A DNA stretch of 64,000 nucleotides from an uncultured Sphingomonadaceae bacterium (GCA_913060895.1 CAJXSN010000003.1:186001-250000); one strand, 5' to 3'. Shown: positions 36,020 to 45,906, counted from the first letter of the stretch. The notes: generated by a model from the sequence alone, not told the origin. Numbers and translations: made by a program.

Positions 36020-37171
36020 ATGGCACAGGCTTTATACATACATTGGCCATTCTGCCTGAAGAAATGCCCTTACTGCGACTTCAACAGCCATGTTCGTGCT
36101 GAGGTGGACCATGCCTTGTGGCAGGATTCGCTGCTGGCAGATATGCGGCATGAAGCGGCTGTGGCAGGTGGCGAGCCACTGCAGTCGGTCTTTTTCGGCG
36201 GCGGCACACCGTCGCTTATGCCACCTAGGCTAGTCTCGGCAATATTGGCAGAGGCGGAACGGCTGTGGGGCTTTGCGTCTGATGTCGAGATTACGTTGGA
36301 GGCTAACCCGACCAGCTTCGAGGCAGGCAGGTTCAAAGAACTGTCAGCCGCGGGTGTCAACCGCGTGTCGCTGGGCATCCAGTCGCTGGAGAATGACGCA
36401 CTGCGCTTTCTTGGACGCGAGCATACTGTGGACGAGGCATTGGCTGCTCTGAATGCGGCGCAGGGTTTGTTTGCCCGTGTAACCTTCGATTTAATCTATG
36501 CCCGTCCTGGCCAGACAGTCGCTGAATGGGATGCCGAACTGTCACGCGCATTGGCGTTTGGCACGACCCATCTGTCGCTTTACCAGCTGACTATCGAGCC
36601 CGGCACCCGCTTTGCGACCGATGTGCGGACTGGCGCGTTCGATCCAATGGAAGGCAATGATGCAGCCGAGCTTTACACCCGAACACAAGAGATGACCCTG
36701 GCCGCAGGATTGCCCGCTTACGAAATCAGCAATCATGCTGCACCGGGGCAGGAAAGCCGCCACAATCTGACTTATTGGCGTTACAGCGATTATTGCGGGA
36801 TCGGTCCCGGCGCGCATGGGCGAAGAGGCGGCTCTGCAACGCAGCGTCATAAAAAGCCGGAGAATTGGCTAGCTGCGGTTGCGCAGTGCGGAGAAGGAAC
36901 TGTCGAACTTCACGCCCTGCCCGCGTATGAACAGGCATCCGAAGCACTGTTGATGGGGCTGAGGCTGGCCGAGGGCGTGGATCTAACCAAGCTGGCTGCG
37001 AGGACCGGCATAGCGCCATCAGCGCTGCTCGATGGTGCGAAGGTTGTCTTATACAAAGATTTGGGGCTGGTCTGGCGCAAAGGCAACAGACTGGGGGTCA
37101 CTGCCGCCGGAATGCCGCTGCTCGACGGGTTGCTGGCAGAGCTCGTTTCGGCCGATCTTTTAGGCGCATGA
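36020..37171 (+). CDS. hemW: Radical SAM heme chaperone HemW (coproporphyrinogen III oxidase-like)
   Basis: 383-aa radical SAM protein. The 4Fe-4S motif CLKKCPYCDFNSH (CxxxCxxC) follows LYIHWPFC at the N-terminus; then FFGGGTPSLM and ANPTSFEAGRF, VNRVSLGIQSLENDALRFLGREH. HemW proteins share this signature and lack the residues needed for HemN activity; the paralogue choice is by genomic context with rdgB. ATG 36020 is chosen; the longer open frame has no homologous content. Overlaps xerC by 4 nt. Confidence 0.92.
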   Translation: MAQALYIHWPFCLKKCPYCDFNSHVRAEVDHALWQDSLLADMRHEAAVAGGEPLQSVFFGGGTPSLMPPRLVSAILAEAERLWGFASDVEITLEANPTSFEAGRFKELSAAGVNRVSLGIQSLENDALRFLGREHTVDEALAALNAAQGLFARVTFDLIYARPGQTVAEWDAELSRALAFGTTHLSLYQLTIEPGTRFATDVRTGAFDPMEGNDAAELYTRTQEMTLAAGLPAYEISNHAAPGQESRHNLTYWRYSDYCGIGPGAHGRRGGSATQRHKKPENWLAAVAQCGEGTVELHALPAYEQASEALLMGLRLAEGVDLTKLAARTGIAPSALLDGAKVVLYKDLGLVWRKGNRLGVTAAGMPLLDGLLAELVSADLLGA

Positions 37172-38070
37172 GCAATCGTTCATACATAATTGCGCGGTGG
37201 ACAGCCCAGCTTACCAATGATCTGCGGCGTTCTGCCCACACTGTGCGAGCCTATTCCAGGGCTGCGCAACGGCTACTGCAAGCGCAGGATGCCCCGAGCT
37301 TTGAAAGCATAGCCGGACTTGATGCCGGTGCCCTTCGTCGGCATCTGGCAATGCGGCGTGCCGAAGGATTATCCAATGCTTCGGCGGCGCGTGAACTGTC
37401 GGCGATAAAATCATTTATTTGTTTTGCACAGGCCGAAGCGGGATTCGAGAATATCGCTGCCCCGCGCCTGCGTGGTCCGCGCATAAGAAAGAATCTGCCC
37501 CGGCCTGTGACGCCCGACGAAGCGGTTGGTATGGCAGAGCGAGTGGACAGCGATGCAGATGAAGGCTGGATTGGCCTGCGTGACCGTGCAGTTCTGCTGT
37601 TGATCTACGGAGCGGGAATGCGTGTAGCCGAGGCGCTTTCGCTTACCGCTAATGTGCTTCCTTTGGGGGAAACGCTGACTATTATCGGTAAAGGCACAAA
37701 GCAGCGCGTTGTGCCGATCCTCCCGCAGTTGCGCGATGCGGTGGCCGAATATGTAGATGCCTGCCCCTATCCGCCGGACCTTTCGCAGCCACTCTTTCGC
37801 GGGGCTAAAGGCGGCGCCCTGTCGCAGGGCATGGTACAGAAGGCGACGGCTCGGGCGAGACGGTCTTTGGGCCTGCCTGATACCGCCACACCGCACGCCT
37901 TGCGCCACAGCTTTGCCACGCATTTGCTTGGTGAAGGCGCAGACCTGCGGAGCCTGCAGGAATTACTGGGCCATGTCAGCCTGAGTTCCACGCAGATATA
38001 TACCAAAGTCGATGCGGCAACGATGCTGGACAGCTATCGCAGCGCTCACCCTCGGGAGCAGGATAATTAA
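37168..38070 (+). CDS. xerC: Tyrosine recombinase XerC
   Basis: 300-aa site-specific recombinase that, with XerD, resolves chromosome dimers at dif. Catalytic residues R152 (YGAGMRVAEAL), K175 (IIGKGTK), H243/R246 (HALRHSFATH), H269 (LLGHVSLSS) and Y278 (TQIYTKVD) are all present. N-terminal SAM-like DNA-binding domain is residues 1-100. ATG overlaps the hemW stop (ATGA). XerC rather than XerD is inferred from neighbourhood and length; not proven. Confidence 0.88.
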   Translation: MSNRSYIIARWTAQLTNDLRRSAHTVRAYSRAAQRLLQAQDAPSFESIAGLDAGALRRHLAMRRAEGLSNASAARELSAIKSFICFAQAEAGFENIAAPRLRGPRIRKNLPRPVTPDEAVGMAERVDSDADEGWIGLRDRAVLLLIYGAGMRVAEALSLTANVLPLGETLTIIGKGTKQRVVPILPQLRDAVAEYVDACPYPPDLSQPLFRGAKGGALSQGMVQKATARARRSLGLPDTATPHALRHSFATHLLGEGADLRSLQELLGHVSLSSTQIYTKVDAATMLDSYRSAHPREQDN

Positions 38071-38079
38071 TCGGGTCCG

Positions 38080-38685
38080 CTAGCGGCGGGAGCGCGGTTT
38101 CCATGTGGCGAGGCGCCAGAAATACGCCAGTGTCGCAATCACCATAATGGCAATGATAACTCCGCTGACGATGTTGTCGACGTCCGAGAATGTCCGTGCG
38201 AGCCATTGTGTACCCAGGATCAACATCACGTTCCACAGAGCCGCACCCGCAGCCGTGAAAACAACGAATTTCAGCTTACCCATATGAGCAAGGCCTGCAG
38301 GCAGGGAAATCATCGTTCGCATGATTGGCGTCGCGCGCAGTCCGAAGACGACCCAGTGCCCGTGCCTGCGGAAGAACCTCGTCGCGCGTTCGATATCCTG
38401 CCATTCCATTGTCAGCCAGCGGCCCCACCGAGTTATAAACGGGCCGAGCCGTTCGTAACCGAGGCGATCACCGATCCAGAACCAGAAATAATTTCCCACC
38501 ACTGTACCAACTGTCCCGGCAATCAGCAGTGGCCAGAAACCCATGCTGCCGCGCTCGATTGCCAGCGCGCCAGCGCCCATAATGGCCTCGGAGGGCATTG
38601 GGGGGAAGATATTTTCCAGCGCCATCAGCACAGCGACGCCAATATAGCCCAGCTGCTCGATCAAACTGACAATGAAATCATCCAT
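38080..38685 (-). CDS. DedA family membrane protein
   Basis: 201-aa inner-membrane VTT/SNARE-assoc protein. Motifs: ALENIFPPMPSEAIMGAGAL, then GTVVGNYFWFWIGDRLGYERLGPFI and FFRRHGHWVVFGLRATPIMRTMISLPAGLA. Family members are polyprenyl-phosphate or lipid flippases. MDDFIVSLIEQLG at 38685 is the natural start; the longer open frame overlaps gshB and is rejected. Convergent with xerC by 9 nt. Confidence 0.9.
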   Translation of the reverse strand: MDDFIVSLIEQLGYIGVAVLMALENIFPPMPSEAIMGAGALAIERGSMGFWPLLIAGTVGTVVGNYFWFWIGDRLGYERLGPFITRWGRWLTMEWQDIERATRFFRRHGHWVVFGLRATPIMRTMISLPAGLAHMGKLKFVVFTAAGAALWNVMLILGTQWLARTFSDVDNIVSGVIIAIMVIATLAYFWRLATWKPRSRR

Positions 38686-38719
38686 ACAGATGTAATGCGC
38701 GGCCGAGTGTCCTGTGCCG

Positions 38720-39694
38720 TCAGCCGGCAATATCTGCGTGGCGACGTTCCAGCGCATCCCAGATCGCGCCAGCTGTATCGGTGCCATTGAAGTTGTCGAT
38801 TGCGACAATGCCGGTTGGACTGGTTACGTTTATTTCTGTCAGCCATTTGCCGCCGATCACATCGATACCGACAAATACCAATCCGCGTTTCTTCAGTTCC
38901 GGCCCCATTGCAGCGCAAATCTCTTCCTCGCGCGGGGTCAGCGTAGCAGCTTCGGCAAAACCGCCCTGCGCCAGATTGGAACGGAACTCACCCTTGCCCG
39001 GCTTGCGATTGATGGCTCCTGCGAATTCCCCGTCGACCAGCACGATGCGTTTGTCGCCTTCGCTCACTTCAGGTAGGAAAGGCTGCACCATATGCGGTTC
39101 GGGCCATGTCTGGTTGAACACTTCGAACAGCGCGGAGATATTGGTGCCATCCGCATCCAGTTTGAAGATCGCCTTCCCTCCATTACCATGGAGTGGTTTG
39201 ACCACGATCGCCCCATGCCTCTGCTGAAATGCGCGTACTTCTTCCAGCGTTCGCGCAATCAGTGTGGGCGGCATAAACTGCGCGTAATCAAGGACAAACA
39301 TTTTTTCCGGCGCATTGACCACTTCGCGCGGATCGTTGCTGACCAGAGTCTGGCCCTTAAGCCGGTCAAGTATCAGCGCGGCGCTGATGTAGCCCAGATC
39401 AAAGGGCGGATCCTGCCGCATCAAAATCACATCAACGTCCTTTGCCAGATCGGTCTGGCGGCGCTCTCCCATACTGTAATGGTCACCCTCTACACGCTGA
39501 ACGGTCACAGGGGCGCAATGGGCAGTGATGCGGCCCGTTGTGGAACCGTCCGCTTCCCACGCCAGCGATCCGACATCGTAATGCATAACCGTGTGGCCGC
39601 GTTTCTGGGCTGCGATCATGAGAGCAAAGCTGGAATCACCAGCGATGTTGATGCTGTCCATGGAGTCCATCTGGACGGCTACGCGCAAAGTCAT
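38720..39694 (-). CDS. gshB: Glutathione synthetase
   Basis: 324-aa ATP-grasp enzyme joining gamma-Glu-Cys and glycine. MTLRVAVQMDSMDSINIAGDSSFALM is the typical beginning, VMLMRQDPPFDLGYISA the substrate loop (as VDVILMRQDPPFD), NDPREVVNAPEKMF, and VVKPLHGNGGKAIF the ATP-binding loop. C-terminal INVTSPTGIVAID completes the family. Followed by dedA on the same strand with 34 nt between. Confidence 0.96.
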   Translation of the reverse strand: MTLRVAVQMDSMDSINIAGDSSFALMIAAQKRGHTVMHYDVGSLAWEADGSTTGRITAHCAPVTVQRVEGDHYSMGERRQTDLAKDVDVILMRQDPPFDLGYISAALILDRLKGQTLVSNDPREVVNAPEKMFVLDYAQFMPPTLIARTLEEVRAFQQRHGAIVVKPLHGNGGKAIFKLDADGTNISALFEVFNQTWPEPHMVQPFLPEVSEGDKRIVLVDGEFAGAINRKPGKGEFRSNLAQGGFAEAATLTPREEEICAAMGPELKKRGLVFVGIDVIGGKWLTEINVTSPTGIVAIDNFNGTDTAGAIWDALERRHADIAG

Positions 39695-39730
39695 ATTCGA
39701 ACTCCAATTATCCTGAGCCCGAAAATAGGG

Positions 39731-40081
39731 CTAGGGTTGCCAGGCATTAGGGATGTGGCGTGGCAGAGTGCCGGGTGCAAGCAGGATCACGTCGACGCGA
39801 ATATCTTCCCCATCCTGCGCGTATTCATGCGCGACGCATTCCACGGCGCCTGCGACTCGCTGGAGCCTATACGCATCTATGGCGTGATCGAGGTCGGTCT
39901 TGTTCCGCCGCCATTTAACTTCGACGAAAGCGATCAGCGCGCCGCGCTTGACAATCAGGTCAATCTCTCCGCGCGGAGTTTTTACCCGCCGCGCAAGGAT
40001 ACGCCAGCCTTTCGCCTGCAACCACAAGGCGGCCCGCGTTTCTCCATCACGGCCGTGCTTCTCGGCTTGCTGGCGCTTCAC
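39731..40081 (-). CDS. YraN family (UPF0102) nuclease-like protein
   Basis: 116-aa protein of the PD-(D/E)XK-like UPF0102 family: AEKHGRDGETRAALWLQAKGW, then RGEIDLIVKRGALIAFVEVKWRR. The D-x10-ExK arrangement (EIDLI, FVEVK) suggests nuclease-type metal binding. GTG 40081 overlaps the rsmI stop (GTGA), a conserved rsmI-yraN coupling. Confidence 0.9.
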   Translation of the reverse strand: MKRQQAEKHGRDGETRAALWLQAKGWRILARRVKTPRGEIDLIVKRGALIAFVEVKWRRNKTDLDHAIDAYRLQRVAGAVECVAHEYAQDGEDIRVDVILLAPGTLPRHIPNAWQP

Positions 40082-40923
40082 TCGGCCCGCAATTCGAGTG
40101 CTCTGGCGTAGAGCGCTTTGCGGTCTGCGCCTGTCGCTTTGGCTACTTTGCCCGCAGCCTGCGAAGGCTTGTCCGCCAGCAGGGCCTCGCGCAGCAAGGT
40201 ATCAAGATCATGGTCTTCCTCGTCCGTTTCTGGCGGGCCGATCAGTAGTACAATCTCGCCCTTGGGCTGATGGGCCTCGTAATAGGCGATCAGGCTATCA
40301 GCCGTGCCTCTGCGGCATTCCTCGTGCAGTTTGGTCAATTCCCGCGCCACAGCAATTTCGCGCACGCCAAGCACGTTCGAAATAGTTCGGAGGGATTTCG
40401 TCAGACGCGGGCCTGTCTCGTAAAAAACCAGCGTGCTGTTGATGCGCCCAAATTCGGCCAGAATATCGGCGCGCGCTTTCTCTTTTACCGGCAGAAACCC
40501 GCCGAACAGGAAACGATCGTTTGGCAGACCGGATACGGTTAGCCCGGCGATAACAGCGCAGGCACCTGGCAAGGTCGTGATCGGCACACCGGCTTCGCGG
40601 CAATCATTGACGAGGCGATACCCTGGGTCGCTGACCAGCGGCGTACCCGCATCACTTACCAGAGCCACCGCACGGGTCTGCATCGATTCGATCAGTCGTG
40701 CCCGGTCCCGCTCTCCGGCATGATCGTCATATCGCCATAGAGGCTTGGAAAGCCCCAGATGCTTCATCAGTTTGCCGGTAACCCGCGTATCCTCACACGC
40801 GATACCGTCGCACCGTGCCAGCACATTAGTTGCCCGCAACGTAATATCGCCAAGATTGCCAATCGGCGTAGCAACGATATAGAGCCCGGCAGGCAGAGGT
40901 TCGGTTGTGTGCGTGTTTGTCAC
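40078..40923 (-). CDS. rsmI: 16S rRNA 2'-O-ribose C1402 methyltransferase
   Basis: 281-aa SAM-dependent enzyme of the tetrapyrrole methylase fold. LYIVATPIGNLGDITLRA is the defining motif, followed by CEDTRVTGKLMKHLG, VSDAGTPLVSDPGY and TLPGACAVIAGLTVSGLP. GTG 40923 gives VTNTHTTEPLPAGLYIVATP; no SD is obvious. Divergent from the PBP activator gene with 39 nt between. Confidence 0.95.
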   Translation of the reverse strand: MTNTHTTEPLPAGLYIVATPIGNLGDITLRATNVLARCDGIACEDTRVTGKLMKHLGLSKPLWRYDDHAGERDRARLIESMQTRAVALVSDAGTPLVSDPGYRLVNDCREAGVPITTLPGACAVIAGLTVSGLPNDRFLFGGFLPVKEKARADILAEFGRINSTLVFYETGPRLTKSLRTISNVLGVREIAVARELTKLHEECRRGTADSLIAYYEAHQPKGEIVLLIGPPETDEEDHDLDTLLREALLADKPSQAAGKVAKATGADRKALYARALELRAE

Positions 40924-40962
40924 ACACGACCCATGAACCAGCGGATGAGGGAGTCGCAAGCA

Positions 40963-42147
40963 ATGAAGCGTTTCAATCTGGGTAAGCAGGCGTTGATCGT
41001 CGCCGGTACAGCGGCCCTTCTAGGCGGTTGCCAGATTATTCCCAAGGGTCCTACGACCTCCGCATCGGGTATGCCCGATGCCGGCACGCAGGCTCCTTCG
41101 CCTGAACCCAGTGCCACTGCCCTCCCCTCTGGCGATACGGAGCGTCACCGGGTGGCGCTGCTAGTCCCGATGTCGGGGGGCAACGCCAATGTCGGCCAGT
41201 CGATCTCCAATGCGATGATGATGGCGATCCTCGATACCAATGCCGACAATCTTCGCATTACGACCTATGATACCGCTGGTGGTGCCAGAGATGCCGCACG
41301 CCGTGCAATCAATGATGGTAGCAAGCTTATTCTGGGCCCATTGATGGCAGAGAATGTGGCGCAGGTTCTGGCGGAAGCTCGACCGGCTGAAGTGCCACTG
41401 ATTTCTTTTTCCAATGATTCCGGTGTCGCCGGAGCCGATGTTTTTGTGATGGGGCACCTGCCTTCGCAATCCATCGCACGGTCGGTCGGATATGCGCAAA
41501 GCAAGGGTGCCCGCAATTTCAGTATCTTGGCACCGGAGGGTGAATATGGCCGCCGTGCAGAGGCTTCACTGGCGGCGGCACTGCGCGGGACGGGGGGCGG
41601 GCTTGTCTCTTCCGAACGCTACACCCGCGGTAACACCTCCATTGTCAGCGCTGCCCAGCGTTTGCGGCAGGCAGGTGGATATGATGCCGTGGTGCTGGCC
41701 GACAATGCGCGTATGGCAGCACAGGCTGCAGCAGTGCTGAAGCCATCCGGTCAGGGCTCTACCCAGTTGATCGGCACGGAACTATGGAGCGGTGAAAGCT
41801 CGATTACCCGCGATGACTCTCTGCGCGGCGCGATTTTCTCCTCGGTCTCGGATGCGCGCTTCAAACGTTTTTCGGAAAGTTACCAGTCGCGTTTTGGCGG
41901 TCAACCATTCAGGATTGCCACCCTTGGTTACGACTCTGTTCTGCTGGCCCTTCGGGTGGCGCAGGACTGGCGCGTGGGACGATCTTTTCCGACAAACAAA
42001 CTGCGTGATGACGGTGGCTTTCTGGGGCTGGACGGGGCCTTCCGGTTCCAGCGCAGTGGCGAAGCGGAGCGCGCGATGGAAGTGCGCGAGGTGCGTGATG
42101 GCAAGATCGTAATTCTCGACGAAGCACGGCAGCGCTTCGGTGACTGA
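40963..42147 (+). CDS. Penicillin-binding protein activator lipoprotein (LpoA-like, periplasmic-binding fold)
   Basis: 394-aa outer-membrane lipoprotein candidate. Lipobox in TAALLGGCQIIP. The rest is a type-1 periplasmic binding fold: VALLVPMSGGNANVGQSISNAMMMAI, ILAPEGEYGRRAEASLAAAL, and LIGTELWSGESSI. E. coli LpoA C-terminal domain has this fold and stimulates PBP1A. A direct role in cell-wall synthesis is by analogy. ATG 40963 has GAGGGAG upstream. Other amino-acid-binding proteins share the fold, so certainty is moderate. Confidence 0.75.
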   Translation: MKRFNLGKQALIVAGTAALLGGCQIIPKGPTTSASGMPDAGTQAPSPEPSATALPSGDTERHRVALLVPMSGGNANVGQSISNAMMMAILDTNADNLRITTYDTAGGARDAARRAINDGSKLILGPLMAENVAQVLAEARPAEVPLISFSNDSGVAGADVFVMGHLPSQSIARSVGYAQSKGARNFSILAPEGEYGRRAEASLAAALRGTGGGLVSSERYTRGNTSIVSAAQRLRQAGGYDAVVLADNARMAAQAAAVLKPSGQGSTQLIGTELWSGESSITRDDSLRGAIFSSVSDARFKRFSESYQSRFGGQPFRIATLGYDSVLLALRVAQDWRVGRSFPTNKLRDDGGFLGLDGAFRFQRSGEAERAMEVREVRDGKIVILDEARQRFGD

Positions 42148-42238
42148 CGCCGATTGGCGGACAGACCCGGGACCGTCGCTGGCGAAAACTATCGCAACCT
42201 GCTTGTGAGCGCAGTCATGCGCTGCCTATAGCAATTCC

Positions 42239-44227
42239 ATGCCTGACAAGACGCCCGATGATCTGTTCGATGGAACCCCTGCCTCCAGCGGCGATTACAA
42301 TGCTTCCTCTATCGAGGTTCTGGAAGGGCTTGAGCCGGTTCGCCGCCGTCCCGGTATGTATATCGGCGGGACGGACGAGCGTGCACTGCATCATCTTGTC
42401 GCCGAAGTTCTCGACAATGCGATGGACGAAGCGGTGGCAGGCCATGCCACACGCATCGAGCTCAGCGTCGAGGAAGGCAACCGCATCACCGTGACCGATA
42501 ACGGGCGCGGTATTCCGGTGGATGAGCATCCCAAATATCCCGGAAAGTCGACGCTGGAGGTCATTCTCTCAACGCTTCACTCAGGCGGTAAGTTCTCCGG
42601 CAAAGCTTACGCCACCAGCGGCGGCTTGCACGGCGTTGGCGTAAGTGTGGTCAATGCGTTGTCCAGCCTGACGCGCGTCGAAGTCGCTCGCGATCGTCAG
42701 CTATATGTGCAGGAGTTCTCCAAAGGTCTGTCGCTTGGCCCGATTGAGAAACTTGGCCCCACCCCCAACCGGCGCGGAACCACCGTAACCTTCGTTCCGG
42801 ACACCGAGATTTTCGGTGATCGCAAGTTCAAGCCTGGGCGTCTTTTCAAACTGGCACGATCAAAAGCATATTTGTTTGCTGGCGTGGAAATCCGCTGGAA
42901 ATGCGCCGAGGCATTGGCGACGGAAGAAATCCCGGCTGAGGCGGTGTTCAAATTCCCTGGCGGTCTGGCCGATCATCTGGCCGAGCAGACCCAGGGCCGC
43001 GAATGCGTTACCGCCGAACCCTTCACCGGCACGCAGGAATTCCCTGAAGAGGCTGGCCGCGTCGAATGGGCCATTGCATGGCCGTTGTGGTCCGACGGCT
43101 CGACAAGCTGGTATTGCAACACCGTGCCTACCCCCGATGGCGGAACCCACGAACAGGGCCTGCGCGCCGCTGTCACGAAAGGGCTGCGCGCATTCGGGGA
43201 ATTGACCGGGGCGAAGAAGGCCAAGGATATAACTGCTGACGATGTGATGACCGGCGGCGAGGTAATGCTCAGCGTTTTCATTCGCGACCCGCAGTTTCAG
43301 AGCCAGACGAAAGATCGCCTGACATCCCCCGAAGCCGCACGACTGGTCGAAAACGCCATGCGCGATCATTTCGACCTGTTCCTTTCCGGCAATATGGAGC
43401 GTGGCAAAGCCCTGCTGGGCAGTGTCATGGAGCGGATGGACGAGCGCCTGCGCCGCAAGCAGGAACGTGAGATCAAGCGTAAGACCGCGACCAACGCCAA
43501 GAAGCTGCGCCTGCCCGGCAAGCTGACCGATTGCAGTGGTGAAGGCGGCGGCGAGACAGAGCTGTTTATTGTCGAAGGCGATTCAGCCGGTGGCAGCGCC
43601 AAGCAGGCCCGGAACCGCAAGACTCAGGCGATCCTGCCGATCCGCGGGAAGATCCTCAACGTCGCCAGCGCCACCGCCGAAAAAATTCGCGCCAACGCTG
43701 AAATCGCCGATCTGACGCTGGCTATGGGCTGCGGCACGCGCAAGGATTGCGACGCGGAAAGCCTGCGTTATGACCGTATCATCATCATGACCGATGCAGA
43801 TGTCGACGGTGCGCATATCGCCACGCTGCTGATGACGTTCTTCTTTCAGGAAATGGCAGACATCGTGAGGAACGGGCATTTGTATCTTGCCCAGCCGCCG
43901 CTTTACCGACTGACTGCTGGTAAGGAGAGCCGGTATGCTCAGGACGAGGCGCACCGGATCGAGTTGGAAGAGACGGTGTTCAAGGGTAAAAAGGTGGATG
44001 TCGGCCGGTTTAAAGGCCTCGGCGAGATGAACCCTGGCCAGCTGCGCGAAACCACCATGAACCCCGACACCCGCAGCCTGATCCGGATCACCTTGCCCGC
44101 CGAGCACGAGCAGCGCCATGCGGTTAAGGAGCTGGTTGACCGTCTGATGGGCCGCAACCCCGAACACCGCTTCAACTTCATTCAGAATCGCGCAGGCGAA
44201 ATAGACCGGGATATGATTGATGCCTGA
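42239..44227 (+). CDS. parE: DNA topoisomerase IV subunit B
   Basis: 662-aa ATPase subunit. GHKL motifs: LVAEVLDNAMDEAVAGHA, VTDNGRGIPVD and GGLHGVGVSVVNALS. Toprim motif EGDSAGGSAKQARNRKTQAILPIRGKILN and MTDADVDGAHIATLL. The C-terminus RVFKGLGEMNPGQL pattern (RFKGLGEMNPGQLRETTM) is shared with GyrB; the length and short transducer favour ParE. Decatenates daughter chromosomes with ParC (not in window). Confidence 0.95.
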   Translation: MPDKTPDDLFDGTPASSGDYNASSIEVLEGLEPVRRRPGMYIGGTDERALHHLVAEVLDNAMDEAVAGHATRIELSVEEGNRITVTDNGRGIPVDEHPKYPGKSTLEVILSTLHSGGKFSGKAYATSGGLHGVGVSVVNALSSLTRVEVARDRQLYVQEFSKGLSLGPIEKLGPTPNRRGTTVTFVPDTEIFGDRKFKPGRLFKLARSKAYLFAGVEIRWKCAEALATEEIPAEAVFKFPGGLADHLAEQTQGRECVTAEPFTGTQEFPEEAGRVEWAIAWPLWSDGSTSWYCNTVPTPDGGTHEQGLRAAVTKGLRAFGELTGAKKAKDITADDVMTGGEVMLSVFIRDPQFQSQTKDRLTSPEAARLVENAMRDHFDLFLSGNMERGKALLGSVMERMDERLRRKQEREIKRKTATNAKKLRLPGKLTDCSGEGGGETELFIVEGDSAGGSAKQARNRKTQAILPIRGKILNVASATAEKIRANAEIADLTLAMGCGTRKDCDAESLRYDRIIIMTDADVDGAHIATLLMTFFFQEMADIVRNGHLYLAQPPLYRLTAGKESRYAQDEAHRIELEETVFKGKKVDVGRFKGLGEMNPGQLRETTMNPDTRSLIRITLPAEHEQRHAVKELVDRLMGRNPEHRFNFIQNRAGEIDRDMIDA

Positions 44228-44594
44228 CGAGACCACACCGTCAGACGAGAAGGAGGGCGACGTTATGGCCGGGGACCGCCGTATAGCGCGGACCGACACC
44301 GCATTGCCTGACTGGTACGCATCCGATGCTGCCTACCGTCCCATTCCCATTGTCTGGTTTGGCGGCGCTCTCATCATGCAGGTGGTTGCCATACCGGTAA
44401 TCGCCTGGCTTTCATTGGCACTGATCGGTTTTGGTCCGATAGTCACAACGGCCTTCTTGCTACTCGCCAGCGGGTTTCTCTGGCAGTTCACTTGGGAACG
44501 CGGAATGCAAGACGCAGCAGTTGGATGGCAAATCGCCACCGGCGCCAGTCTTATGTTTTTTCTGGCCATTGGTGTGATCGGAATTTTCGGTTAG
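44220..44594 (+). CDS. Small membrane protein (124 aa), unknown function
   Basis: Starts MPDETTPSDEKEGDVMAGDR, overlapping the parE stop by 8 nt. Three hydrophobic segments: PIVWFGGALIMQVVAIPVIAW, ALIGFGPIVTTAFLLLAS and ASLMFFLAIGVIGIFG. No recognised domain. Probably translated with parE; function unknown. Overlaps the convergent OsmC fusion gene by 4 nt. Confidence 0.65.
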   Translation: MPDETTPSDEKEGDVMAGDRRIARTDTALPDWYASDAAYRPIPIVWFGGALIMQVVAIPVIAWLSLALIGFGPIVTTAFLLLASGFLWQFTWERGMQDAAVGWQIATGASLMFFLAIGVIGIFG

Positions 44595-45817
44595 CTAAGC
44601 TCCACCTTCTTTGTGTGAATATGCAGGTGTCCTTCCAGCGTTTTGTGCACGGGGCACTTATCTGCAATCTCGATCAGTTTTACGCGGTCGGCGTCTGACA
44701 GACCATCACCCTCTATGGTGATTGCGCGATTGAGGGCCTGCAACTGTGTGCCCTTTTCCATCGCTTCCACATGGCCGCAATCTTCCTTATGCTTGCGCTC
44801 ATGCGTGACATGGATGCTCACGCCTTCCAGTGGCAATCCCTTGCGGTCGGCGTACATTTTCATCGTCATGGCCGTACAGGTGCCTAGCGCAGCGTTGAGC
44901 AGATCGTAGGGCGTCGGGCCGGTGTCATCACCGCCATAGCTGCGCGGTTCATCGGCCACGAAGCGGTGGCTGGAAGTATGGACTTCGGTGCCGAACTTGC
45001 CGTGACCGGTGCATACGATAACGCCGTCCGCCGGCATGGGCCAATCGTCCTTCATCGGCAGGTAACGGCTTGCCCAACTGCTGATAACACCTGCCACAAA
45101 GGTGGCATCGGCAGCATCGGTCAGCAGGTGATCCGCACCCGCCAAACTGACAAAGCTCTTGGGATGTTTGGCAGCCTGGAACAGGTTTGACGCATGCTCA
45201 ACACTCACGATTTCGTCGGTCGGAGAATGACAGAACATCAAAGGCACCCGCAGGTCACCAACCTCTTCTAACAAGTCGATTTCCCGGGTTTTGTCGAGAA
45301 ATGACTTGCTCAGATGGAAGGTTCGCCCGCCGATGGTTACCTCGCCCTGCCCCTCAGCCTCGATAATGCCTAGATCGCCTTTGATATTGTGCAGCACATG
45401 GGGAACATCGGACGGCGCACCTATCGTTGCGATTGCAGAGACTTTCCGTCGCTCCATCATCTTGGCTGCAGCCAAGACCGCAGCCCCGCCCAGACTGTGA
45501 CCGATCAACAGCAAGCCATTGCCGAACCGCGCGCACAAGGCATTAGCGGAGGCCACCAAATCTTCGACATCGCTGGCAAAGCCTGCGCGCCCGAAATCGC
45601 CGCCACTACCGCCCAGCCCGGTGAAGTCGAACCGCAATGTGGCGATGCCTTCCCGGGCCAGAGCTCGGGTGACCTCAACCGCTGCCTTGCTCTGCTTCGT
45701 GCAGGTGAAACAGTGCGCAAACAACGCTGCGCCGCGTACCAGACCGGTGGGCAATTCCAGCGAGCCGGACAATTCATGGCCCGCATCGGCGATGATGGTG
45801 ATTGTTTCGGTTGGCAT
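44591..45817 (-). CDS. Bifunctional alpha/beta hydrolase - OsmC family protein
   Basis: 408-aa fusion. N-terminal ~260 residues are an alpha/beta hydrolase with nucleophile elbow LIGHSLGGAAV and a later His in AGADHLLTDAADA. Residues ~270-408 form an OsmC-type peroxiredoxin domain with the Cys pair in LNAALGTCTAMTMKMYADRKG and ADKCPVHKTLEGHL. OsmC proteins reduce organic hydroperoxides. The combination is known in proteobacteria; substrate of the hydrolase unknown. AAGGAG lies before ATG 45817. Confidence 0.9.
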   Translation of the reverse strand: MPTETITIIADAGHELSGSLELPTGLVRGAALFAHCFTCTKQSKAAVEVTRALAREGIATLRFDFTGLGGSGGDFGRAGFASDVEDLVASANALCARFGNGLLLIGHSLGGAAVLAAAKMMERRKVSAIATIGAPSDVPHVLHNIKGDLGIIEAEGQGEVTIGGRTFHLSKSFLDKTREIDLLEEVGDLRVPLMFCHSPTDEIVSVEHASNLFQAAKHPKSFVSLAGADHLLTDAADATFVAGVISSWASRYLPMKDDWPMPADGVIVCTGHGKFGTEVHTSSHRFVADEPRSYGGDDTGPTPYDLLNAALGTCTAMTMKMYADRKGLPLEGVSIHVTHERKHKEDCGHVEAMEKGTQLQALNRAITIEGDGLSDADRVKLIEIADKCPVHKTLEGHLHIHTKKVELS

Positions 45818-45906
45818 AAGGTTCTCCTTTGCCTTACCCCTAGCAGGGGAAGTGCATCTGGTAAGCGCAGTTGCACGATGCGCCTTGGTGATCCAATGCG
45901 TGGGCT

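Noticed and set aside
37168..38070. Integrase of a mobile element
   Set aside because: The recombinase sits in the housekeeping hemW-xer context, overlaps hemW, and has no flanking repeats or cargo; XerC is the better reading.
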